A stretch of DNA of 64,000 bases from CAIMUS01 sp046347625. GTDB taxonomy: Bacteria; Pseudomonadota; Gammaproteobacteria; Competibacterales; Competibacteraceae. This document shows, one piece after another, positions 54,185 to 61,339 of the stretch (the stretch's first letter is position 1; every line of letters begins with the position of its first letter). Under the pieces are notes generated by a model that was not told the DNA's origin, ran no database searches, and saw nothing but the letters and a program-made list of their open reading frames with translations. Location of the stretch: assembly GCA_046347625.1 (NCBI GenBank), contig JAXMFU010000002.1:62001-126000 (forward strand). Direction: 5' to 3'. The position numbers were made by a program, and so were the translations under genes.

Positions 54185-54934
54185 ATGCGAGAGATACGTG
54201 CAGCAAGCCTGTGTGGACTCGGTCTGCTGGTGGCGCTGGCGACAGTCCAGGCGGCGGACGGACCACCGGCCGCCTCTCGACCCGAGCCGAAGCCGGCACC
54301 GGCGCAGATCCAGCCGAAGCTGACCTATATTCCACCGGTACGCGGCGCTCCGATCACCCGGATAGGCGGAGCCAGCCGGGGCCGGACCGCCGAAGCGCTG
54401 GTTTTAAGCGTGCTGGCGCCCCAACATACCGGCCTTACCAGCGACCCAAAACCGGTTTTGTACTGGTATGTTTCCAAGGCGGTGCACGAGCCGGTGGAAT
54501 TTACCCTGAATGATCCCAAGGCCGACACTCCAGTGCTGGAAATGCGTCTTAAGGGGCCGTTCGGTCCCGGCATTCACAGTCTCCGTTTGGCCGACTACCC
54601 GTTGCAACCAGGCATTGAATATCAATGGTTTATTACTCTCGTCCCGGCGGCGGAGCAACGGGCACGGGATATTATTGCCGGTGGCACGATCCGGCGGGCA
54701 CAGCCGCCACCGCTGTTGGCGCGTCGCTTACCAGGCGCCGACCCTCGTCAATTACCCCCTCTCTATGCGGAACAGGGCTTCTGGTACGACGCAATTGCCG
54801 TGTTGTCACAGTTGATCGACAGCAATCCAGGCGATAAAAGTCTGCGGGAACAACGGGCGGAACTGCTGGAGCAAGTGGGTCTGACAGCCGCCGCCGCTTA
54901 TGACCGGGATGCCGCCGGTCCCCATGCCAATTAA
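54185..54934 (+). CDS. DUF928 exported protein
   Basis: A 249-residue protein with a signal peptide (LCGLGLLVALATVQAADG). The DUF928 pattern is clear: TYIPPVRGAPITRIGGASRG, LLAPQ-like VLAPQHTGLT, KPVLYWYVS, PGIEYQWFITLVPA and a late helical region LYAEQGFWYDAIAVLSQLID. GGAGGG lies eight bases before the ATG. DUF928 genes often stand beside haemagglutinin, CHAT and TpsB genes, as here, but the role is unknown. Confidence 0.9.
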   Translation: MREIRAASLCGLGLLVALATVQAADGPPAASRPEPKPAPAQIQPKLTYIPPVRGAPITRIGGASRGRTAEALVLSVLAPQHTGLTSDPKPVLYWYVSKAVHEPVEFTLNDPKADTPVLEMRLKGPFGPGIHSLRLADYPLQPGIEYQWFITLVPAAEQRARDIIAGGTIRRAQPPPLLARRLPGADPRQLPPLYAEQGFWYDAIAVLSQLIDSNPGDKSLREQRAELLEQVGLTAAAAYDRDAAGPHAN

Positions 54935-54955
54935 TTTTCCATAGTAGGTACAACT

Positions 54956-55022
54956 TGTAGGAGCGAGCTTGCTCGCGAACGTCCGGTTGCCTACTGCCTT
55001 CGCGAGCAAGCTCGCTCCTACA
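54956..55022. repeat. 24-bp perfect palindrome, REP-like; possible bidirectional terminator
   Basis: Arms 54956-54979 and 54999-55022 are exact inverted complements, TGTAGGAGCGAGCTTGCTCG then CGAA, with a 19-base loop. It stands between the convergent DUF928 and TpsB genes. The family recurs after dapE (2053). Confidence 0.9.
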
Positions 55023-55072
55023 CGCGAGCAGGTAGGTCGGGCGCAGGACATGCCCGACAGAAGGTTATACCC

Positions 55073-56809
55073 TCACGGATAAGCCAACTGCACGAAGAAG
55101 CTGATGCCACGATCCTGCAAATCATGATCGGCTCCGCCGTTGCTGATCCGATCGAAGGGATGGCCCCAGTAAACTGCCGCCCGAGTCGAGGGACTGATAT
55201 CCCAGCGCAACCCCAGTCCGGCGCTGCTGATGGATTTCGGCGACGGCGTCGGCCAGGTCTTATTCCAGCCACGCCCATAATCCACGAACGGCGCCAACTG
55301 CAACAGCCCATCCCCAGCCCCGCGGCTGAGTCCCGGAACAGGGAGCGCCAGGACGGGAACACGAAATTCCAGCGAGGCAATGAAACACTCGTCCCTGACC
55401 AGCTCATTTTCCCGATAGCCGCGCACGGTACTGGAACCACCGACCGCACACTGCTCCATTGATAATAAAGAGCGGTTGCTCAGTTGCAGATCGGTTCGAA
55501 AAATCGCTTGAAGGCCCCAATCGCTCAGCTGTCGGGCCCACTGAAACTGGGCCAACCAGGTCACGAACTGACCGTCCGGTATGGAGCCGTGCTGCTGGGT
55601 GGCATCGAAAGCATCCAGGCCGATGCTCAGAGTGGACCGGGCCGCGATCACCTGCTGGAGATCCCGATCCAGCCATTCCTGGTACAGGCGCAAGGGAGTT
55701 TCCTTGGCTTCTCCGTTTTCGCTGCCAAGCGCAAAGGAAAACCGCTCCCCATCGAGATAGCTGACGCTGCGACGCAGTTCGAGATTGACTCCCATGGAAA
55801 AGGTCTGCTGCGGAGTACGGTAAAGCGGCTGTGCCAAGCCGATTCCATAGGTTCTGATCCGACTGGTAATGTTCAGATCGAAGGGATCGTCGATCACTTC
55901 AGAATACTCCTGGTCCGCCCATAGCTTAAAAGTAGTGTCATAGGCGTTGAGCGGCAGGGTGTAATAGCCATTCCAGCCGTTGGTACCTTTCTGATCCAGC
56001 CCGTAATCGTAGTAAATACCGATACTGTCCCCCCAACCGGTCAGATTGCGATGCAGCGCATAAAGCTGCAAACTCTTCGAACCGACTTGCGGCGGACGGT
56101 CATTGGCAAAAATCATTCCGACTTCGTACGGCGTCGCTTCCCGGACCACCAGTCTTAATTGACTCTCACCCGGTCTGAGACCGGGCATCAATTCGCCGTT
56201 GACCCCTTCCAGCAGAGGATTCTGCTGCAACAGTTGCAGGCGCTGTTGCAGTTCCTGAACATTCAATACCTGGTCAGGCTCCGCGCCTAACCGATTCTGG
56301 ATATAGGAAGTGCGCAACCAATCATTGCCGCTGATATCCACACCGCTGAGTTTACCTTCGATAATCTGAATATGTACCACACCGTCCGTCAACTTCTGGT
56401 CGGGGATCAGCGCCCCGGAATTGATATATCCCCGTTCTACATAATAAAGCGTCAACTTATGGCGGACTTCCTGTAATTCCTCGGAGGTGATCGTGCGATT
56501 CTCATAAGGGGCCGTAACCTGGGCCAGATCCCGATCGCTGAACACGGTGTTGCCACTCAACTGAAAGCGGCGCACGAAAACGCGAGCCTGGGCGGAAAGC
56601 GGTTCCGTAGACGGCGATGGCGGCGGCGGTACCGTCAGTGTCGGCGTAGTGGGACTGCGATAGGAGGGCAACGGCGGCCGATTCTCGTTAGGATAGTTTT
56701 CCGGAAAGGTCGATAGCTGTGCGCCGGCCTGATTCGGATTCAGCAAAAATAACCCTGCCGCGGCGCAAATCCGCATCAACCCGGCGATAGGAATACGGCA
56801 CATTTTCAT
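55073..56809 (-). CDS. ShlB/FhaC-type outer-membrane transporter (TpsB)
   Basis: A 578-residue outer-membrane protein with a short signal peptide, a proline-rich linker (PPLPSYRSPTTPTLTVPPPP), two POTRA domains (ARVFVRRFQLSGNTVFSDRD; VHIQIIEGKLSGVDISGND) and a C-terminal 16-strand barrel. The conserved motif YRENELVRDECFIASLEFRV (VRGY/F box) is in the lid region and the end FFVQLAYP is an OMP signature. It should export the TpsA at 45105. It faces DUF928 and is separated by the 24-bp palindrome. Confidence 0.95.
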   Translation of the reverse strand: MKMCRIPIAGLMRICAAAGLFLLNPNQAGAQLSTFPENYPNENRPPLPSYRSPTTPTLTVPPPPSPSTEPLSAQARVFVRRFQLSGNTVFSDRDLAQVTAPYENRTITSEELQEVRHKLTLYYVERGYINSGALIPDQKLTDGVVHIQIIEGKLSGVDISGNDWLRTSYIQNRLGAEPDQVLNVQELQQRLQLLQQNPLLEGVNGELMPGLRPGESQLRLVVREATPYEVGMIFANDRPPQVGSKSLQLYALHRNLTGWGDSIGIYYDYGLDQKGTNGWNGYYTLPLNAYDTTFKLWADQEYSEVIDDPFDLNITSRIRTYGIGLAQPLYRTPQQTFSMGVNLELRRSVSYLDGERFSFALGSENGEAKETPLRLYQEWLDRDLQQVIAARSTLSIGLDAFDATQQHGSIPDGQFVTWLAQFQWARQLSDWGLQAIFRTDLQLSNRSLLSMEQCAVGGSSTVRGYRENELVRDECFIASLEFRVPVLALPVPGLSRGAGDGLLQLAPFVDYGRGWNKTWPTPSPKSISSAGLGLRWDISPSTRAAVYWGHPFDRISNGGADHDLQDRGISFFVQLAYP

Positions 56810-56884
56810 CGTTCAATTCCCCCTGTATCGTTCTAAGCGCCCTCGATAGAATAGCGCGTGATCCTGTCGGCTTATAGCGGGCCA

Positions 56885-57580
56885 TTATATCCATCCGGCC
56901 AGCTTTTTGGGATCGATCACGGTAATATAGCCCTGTTGTATCTGAAGCAACCCCTGCGCCTGCCAGGCACGGAGTTGTTTATTGACGCTTTCCCGGGAGG
57001 TGGCAACCAAATTGCCAAGCTCCTGTTGTGATAATTTTACCTTGATAAGCAACCCCCGAGGGGTTTGCCGGCCATGAATTTCCGCCAGATAGAGTAATTT
57101 TTTCGCCAGCCGCGAAGGCAGATTGAGAAACAAGGTGTCTTCGATAATTTCATTGGTGCGCCGTAACCGCCCGGCCAACGCGGCCAGCAATTTAATCGCC
57201 GCTCGCGGCTGCTGCTCCAGAAAGGCGAGAAACTCCTGACGTTCCAGCACCAGGCATTCACAAGCGCTAATAGCAGTCACTGTGGCCGTGCGTGCCTTAC
57301 CATCGAACAAAGCGATTTCTCCGAAGACATCACCGGGTCCGAAAGTACCTAAAATCATTTCCCTGCCTTCTTCGGACAAAATACTGATCCGGACGGTACC
57401 CGAAGCCACAATAAACATGTGGCGACCGGGTTCTCCTTGATTGAAAATGACCTCTTTGGGTTCGAATAGCCTGAGCTTGGCGAATTGTGCCAGCTTATCC
57501 AATTCCGGAGGAGCGAATTCCGCAAAGAGTAGACTTTGCCGCAATAATTCGCGTTTATCGACCCCGCTGCTGTCAGCCAT
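56885..57580 (-). CDS. Crp/Fnr-family transcription regulator
   Basis: A 231-residue regulator. Residues ~20-140 are a cyclic-nucleotide-binding domain (VIFNQGEPGRHMFIVASGTV; GDVFGEIALFDGKARTATVT, with the FGEIAL-R pocket that in Crp holds the cyclic phosphate). No Fnr cysteines are seen. The HTH recognition helix is ATSRESVNKQLRAW, whose Arg-Glu pair matches the residues with which Crp reads TGTGA. The ATG at 57580 has GAGG before it; an upstream extension to 57694 is implausible. The cyclase at 36333 could supply cAMP. Confidence 0.9.
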   Translation of the reverse strand: MADSSGVDKRELLRQSLLFAEFAPPELDKLAQFAKLRLFEPKEVIFNQGEPGRHMFIVASGTVRISILSEEGREMILGTFGPGDVFGEIALFDGKARTATVTAISACECLVLERQEFLAFLEQQPRAAIKLLAALAGRLRRTNEIIEDTLFLNLPSRLAKKLLYLAEIHGRQTPRGLLIKVKLSQQELGNLVATSRESVNKQLRAWQAQGLLQIQQGYITVIDPKKLAGWI

Positions 57581-57711
57581 TAAAAAAGCCTCGATTGGAT
57601 GGCAATATGCCACTAACATAGCGCAAAGGAACAGGCATCCACAAGTCTGGTTTTGTCGTAAGCTCCGACCGGGCCAACGGTATGATGAAATCATATTATC
57701 CGGCTTTCGGC

Positions 57712-57727
57712 TGTGAAACAGTTCACA
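57712..57727. promoter_or_regulatory. perfect Crp-type operator in the divergent crp/carbonic anhydrase region
   Basis: TGTGAAACAGTTCACA, an exact TGTGA-N6-TCACA palindrome, 132 bp upstream of the regulator start and 133 bp upstream of the carbonic anhydrase start. No -10 at 21 bases is evident in either direction, so it may act as an upstream (class I) or repressing site. Confidence 0.6.
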
Positions 57728-57859
57728 GCCGTGGCCCCGGCACTCTATCCCCTGCGGCTTCCCGGCGGTAAGATGCGCAAGTTCTTCGATAGCGCCTGCC
57801 GCGGCAAATCAGCCGGGCGAGCCGCTTCGACCACTGCAATTCCAGCGAGGTATCACCCC

Positions 57860-58399
57860 GTGATCTTTACCCTTGGCGACGACCGCCGCATCGAGCTGCG
57901 CGGTCATGAACATTTCATTGCTCCCAACGCCACCTTGATCGGTTCCATCATTCTTGAAAACTGCACCAGTATCTGGTTCAACACGGTAATCCGGGGCGAT
58001 AACGATCCGATCGTAATCGGGGAAGGCAGCAATATCCAGGACAGTTGCGTGCTGCACACCGATGCGGGGGTCCCCCTTAACGTCGGCAAGTGGGTGACCG
58101 TCGGCCATATGGTCATGCTGCATGGCTGCACCATCGGCGATAACAGCCTGATCGGAATCAAATCCGTGATCCTCAACCGGGCGAAGATCGGCAAAAACTG
58201 CCTGATCGGCGCCAATACCCTGATTCCGGAAGATAAGGAAATCCCCGACAACTCGCTGGTCATGGGTTCACCCGGCAAGGTGGTGCGCGAGTTGAGCCCG
58301 GAACAGATTGCCCGGCTTCACCATGCCGCCGAGCACTATGTGGAGAATATGCGGCGCTATCAGCGTCTGCTCAAGCCGGATGAACGCTTCACCGGCTGA
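57860..58399 (+). CDS. gamma-class carbonic anhydrase-like protein
   Basis: A 179-residue left-handed beta-helix protein of the YrdA/PaaY group. Zn ligands fit VLHTDAG (His ~75) and VGHMVMLHGC (two His ~92 and 97); hexapeptide turns run from NATLIGS to GANTLIPEDK. The GTG at 57860 with GAGG nine bases upstream gives the family N-terminus VIFTLGDDRRIEL; an in-frame ATG at 57713 would add ~49 residues without similarity. The frame is followed in phase after its TGA by 38 more codons. Confidence 0.88.
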   Translation: MIFTLGDDRRIELRGHEHFIAPNATLIGSIILENCTSIWFNTVIRGDNDPIVIGEGSNIQDSCVLHTDAGVPLNVGKWVTVGHMVMLHGCTIGDNSLIGIKSVILNRAKIGKNCLIGANTLIPEDKEIPDNSLVMGSPGKVVRELSPEQIARLHHAAEHYVENMRRYQRLLKPDERFTG

Positions 58400-58516
58400 C
58401 TGCACGATGACGGCAACATCATCATCGATCCACTGGAATACGTCAGCGCCTGCCGGACGGTGGTCTGCCCGAATGTGAATGCCATTATTCGGGCGTTGGA
58501 GGAAGGCTGCGGATGA
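58400..58516 (+). other. in-frame 38-codon open segment after the carbonic anhydrase stop
   Basis: Directly after the TGA at 58397-58399 the same frame continues LHDDGNIIIDPLEYVSACRT, then VVCPNVNAIIRALEEGCG and a second TGA. It has coding-like composition but no start codon, and does not look like the gamma carbonic anhydrase family. It may be a fragment of another gene left by a deletion. Confidence 0.45.
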
Positions 58517-58520
58517 GACC

Positions 58521-58547
58521 CCTGGGAGCGCCGGCGTCCCCGCCGGC
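58521..58547. repeat. GCCGGCG..CTCCCAGG dispersed repeat, copy 3 (inverted)
   Basis: CCTGGGAGCGCCGGCGTCCC then CGCCGGC, the reverse complement of the copies at 5952 and 22886. A second CTGGAAGCGCCGACGCTCCC partial unit follows to ~58570. Confidence 0.7.
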
Positions 58548-58572
58548 CCTGGAAGCGCCGACGCTCCCGAAG

Positions 58573-58953
58573 CTACCGGATCAATTGGATTTCCAGCCCC
58601 AGCTCCAGTTGCCGCCACTCTTGATCGGCGGTGAGCACGGGTAAGGCCAATTCCAGCCCCAGGCTCAAACAGGCTCGATCTCCCAGGGAAAGGCCGAAAG
58701 CGCGAGTCCTTTGCCATAACCGTGCAGCCCCTTCGGCCTGGGTCGCCGTAAAAGGAATGATGTCCAATCCCAAGGCTTCCAGATCCTGCCGTAAACCTTG
58801 CACTTCTACGCTTCGTGCCATCGCTTTTTGAATGACTTCGGCCAGATTGACCGTCGATATCATGGCCCCCGCCAGTACTTTTTCCACCGCCTCATTGCCC
58901 GGTTCATCGTGCAGGTAGGCCAGCAAAGCGGAAGCGTCGAGAACTACACTCAT
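58573..58953 (-). CDS. vapC: VapC-type PIN toxin
   Basis: A 126-residue ribonuclease toxin. Acidic residues are in place: VVLDASALLAYL (first Asp), STVNLAEVIQ (Glu), LSLGDRACLSL (Asp) and VLTADQEWR (Asp). It follows the antitoxin with a four-base overlap. Complete, unlike the PIN remnant at 42254. Confidence 0.9.
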   Translation of the reverse strand: MSVVLDASALLAYLHDEPGNEAVEKVLAGAMISTVNLAEVIQKAMARSVEVQGLRQDLEALGLDIIPFTATQAEGAARLWQRTRAFGLSLGDRACLSLGLELALPVLTADQEWRQLELGLEIQLIR

Positions 58954-59216
58954 CCTTCGGCTTCGTGCTTGGCGGCTTCGCGCCGCTCCATCAGGAGTTC
59001 CGCGGCCAAGTTCACCTCTTTGGGCACTTTGGCAAAACGGGTCTTCAAGCGGTGTTTAATCGTGTCCACTTTCTCCAGAACCAGGCGATCTTCGTCAAGA
59101 CGCGCGATCAAGGTATCACCGGACTCGAATCCTAAGACTTTGCGGAAAGCCGCGGGAATGACCAGACGTCCCTGTGCACCCAACTGAATTTCGGCCTGCG
59201 GGATAAAATCCGGCAT
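58950..59216 (-). CDS. vapB: AbrB/MazE-fold antitoxin (VapB type)
   Basis: An 88-residue antitoxin. The N-terminal swapped-hairpin DNA-binding fold reads IQLGAQGRLVIPAAFRKVLG, then FESGDTLIARLDEDRLVL. The C-terminal helical tail (ELLMERREAAKHEAEG) should wrap the toxin. AGAGGTGA precedes the ATG at 59216; an upstream ATG at 59255 lacks such a site. Confidence 0.9.
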   Translation of the reverse strand: MPDFIPQAEIQLGAQGRLVIPAAFRKVLGFESGDTLIARLDEDRLVLEKVDTIKHRLKTRFAKVPKEVNLAAELLMERREAAKHEAEG

Positions 59217-59399
59217 AACAGTCACCTCTTGGAAGAAGATTATAGAGTGTGCCATTTTTCATACATCATGCCAGATAACGTTTTTATTTACCAATCTGCC
59301 ACCTTGCCCACAGGCCGGCGCACGGTTACCATTCTTCCATATTTTCCGGCTGTTTCCGCCCGTCCTCGGCACTATCGAGTCAACCTTTATAACCACACC

Positions 59400-60356
59400 A
59401 TGCCAGTCGTATCGTTCAACATTGTCAGCCAGGATCAGCATAGCCGCCTGGATACCGTTATCGCCCAGATCGGCACGGCGATTCTGGGCAAGGAGCACGC
59501 CATCCGCCTGGCTCTGGCCTGCCTGCTGGCGCGGGGGCATCTCTTGATCGAGGACCTGCCTGGAATGGGCAAGACCATCCTGGCGCACGCCTTCGCCCAG
59601 AGCCTGGGATTGCACTATCAGCGGATTCAGTTCACCAGCGATCTGCTACCGGCGGATATCCTCGGCGCCGCTATCTATGAGCGTCAGCAAGGTGCTTTTG
59701 TGTTTCATCCCGGCCCGATTTTCGCGCAGGTCGTACTGGCCGACGAAATCAACCGCGCCACGCCCAAGACCCAGAGTGCCCTGCTGGAGGCCATGGAAGA
59801 ACATCAGGTCACCGCGGAAGGCGAGACCCGCGATTTACCCTCGCCTTTTTTCGTTATCGCCACCCAGAATCCACTCGACCAGGTCGGCACCTTTCCCTTG
59901 CCGGAATCACAACTGGATCGCTTTCTGATGCGGATCGAACTGGGCTATCCCGATGCCGCCGCGGAACGGGCGTTATTACAGGGCCAGGACCGACGTGAAT
60001 TACTGGCGGAGTTCCCGGTCTGCCTGCCTCCCGCCGAACTCCTGGCCATTCAAACGCTGGTGCCTAAGATGCATGCAGCGCCGGCCTTGCTGGATTATCT
60101 GCAAGCACTGCTGACTTTTTCCCGTCAGTCCGGCTTGTTCCGCAACGGCCTGTCGCCGCGGGCGGGACTGGCCCTGTTGCGCGCCGCCCGAGCCTGGGCG
60201 CTGCTGAATCGGCGGGAACTGGTCCTGCCCGAAGATATCCAGACCGTGCTGCCGGCGGTGGTCGGCCATCGCCTGCATCCCGCCGATGCCTATCTGGAGC
60301 AATCTTCCAGCGCCCTGCTGGGGAAGCTGTTACGCTCGGTCAGTGTGCCGACCTGA
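59400..60356 (+). CDS. MoxR-family AAA+ ATPase
   Basis: A 318-residue AAA_3 ATPase. Walker A LIEDLPGMGKTILAHAFA (~residue 45), Walker B VVLADEINRATPKTQSALLE, sensor IATQNPLDQVGTFPLPESQL and a C-terminal helical lid. MoxR proteins act as chaperones for partner proteins and cofactor insertion. The ATG at 59400 gives the usual length; the frame upstream is unrelated. DUF58 and TgpA genes follow. Confidence 0.93.
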   Translation: MPVVSFNIVSQDQHSRLDTVIAQIGTAILGKEHAIRLALACLLARGHLLIEDLPGMGKTILAHAFAQSLGLHYQRIQFTSDLLPADILGAAIYERQQGAFVFHPGPIFAQVVLADEINRATPKTQSALLEAMEEHQVTAEGETRDLPSPFFVIATQNPLDQVGTFPLPESQLDRFLMRIELGYPDAAAERALLQGQDRRELLAEFPVCLPPAELLAIQTLVPKMHAAPALLDYLQALLTFSRQSGLFRNGLSPRAGLALLRAARAWALLNRRELVLPEDIQTVLPAVVGHRLHPADAYLEQSSSALLGKLLRSVSVPT

Positions 60357-60361
60357 CACCC

Positions 60362-61339
60362 ATGCTCATCCCTCTACAGCGGCGGCTGTCGCACTGGCTG
60401 TCCAACCGGATCCAGCCGCGACACCAGCCCATCTGTCTGGACCGTCGTCACATCTATATTCTCCCGACCCTGTACGGCTATGTGTTCGCCTCGATGCTGT
60501 TCGTTATGTTCCTCTGGGCGATCAACTATAGTAACAGCATGGGCTTTATTCTGACTTTTCTGCTGAGCGCCGTGGCCCTGAATACCATGTGGCGCAGTCA
60601 TAATACCCTGCTCAAGCTCTGGTTGCGGTCGGAGGGTGCCACGCCGGTATTCGCCGGTCAGGAAGCCGGCTTCAGTTTTCGCCTGCTCAATCCGGATGCC
60701 CGGCCCCGCTATGGTATCGGCCTGAGTCTGGAAAACAATCCTGACGCTTGCGAATATGCCGATATCCCGGCTAACGGCGAGGCGACCGTTACCTTAAAAC
60801 TGGCGGCAGCGCAACGCGGCCTGTTACCGGCCGGTCGGTTACGGCTCTTCACCTGTGTGCCCCTGGGCTTATTTCAGGCCTGGAGCTGGCAGGAATTCGA
60901 ACAGGTTTGCCTGGTTTATCCCCGTCCCGAGGGCGCCGCACCGCTGCCCCAGCGGACCGCTATCAGCGCCGGGGGCGACGGCGGCGAGCACCACAGCGGC
61001 AGCGAGGACTATACCGGCTTGCGCGACTATGTTCCCGGCGATTCACCTCGCCATGTCGCCTGGAAAGCCAGCGCGCGCTCCAGCGATCTGCTGGTCAAAC
61101 GCTTTACCGACCAGACTCGCGCCGAACTCTGGCTGGATTGGCGCCTGCTGGCCCCGCGTCCCGTGGAAACCCGCCTGTCCCAGCTCTGTCAATGGGTGCT
61201 CAAGGGGGAAGCCGAGGGGCATGATTATGGCTTGCGGCTACCGGGGATCGAATACCCACCGGCCAGGGGCGAGAGCCATCGCCGTCGTTGTCTGGAAGCG
61301 TTGGCGCTGTACGATCCCATGCATGGAGAGCAGCGCTGA
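60362..61339 (+). CDS. DUF58 membrane protein
   Basis: A 325-residue protein with two N-terminal membrane helices (YIL-PTLYGYVFASMLFVMFLW; GFILTFLLSAVALN) and the vWA-like DUF58 domain with GSEDYTGLRDYVPGDSPRHV, then AWKASARS. It lies between MoxR and the transglutaminase-like protein, 5 nt after the former. Members of this triad are thought to work together on an envelope task. Confidence 0.92.
   Translation: MLIPLQRRLSHWLSNRIQPRHQPICLDRRHIYILPTLYGYVFASMLFVMFLWAINYSNSMGFILTFLLSAVALNTMWRSHNTLLKLWLRSEGATPVFAGQEAGFSFRLLNPDARPRYGIGLSLENNPDACEYADIPANGEATVTLKLAAAQRGLLPAGRLRLFTCVPLGLFQAWSWQEFEQVCLVYPRPEGAAPLPQRTAISAGGDGGEHHSGSEDYTGLRDYVPGDSPRHVAWKASARSSDLLVKRFTDQTRAELWLDWRLLAPRPVETRLSQLCQWVLKGEAEGHDYGLRLPGIEYPPARGESHRRRCLEALALYDPMHGEQR

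Noticed and set aside
58397..58399. Selenocysteine at the carbonic anhydrase TGA
   Set aside because: The family has no selenoprotein members with this position, no SECIS-like structure was recognised, and the extension does not match the family.
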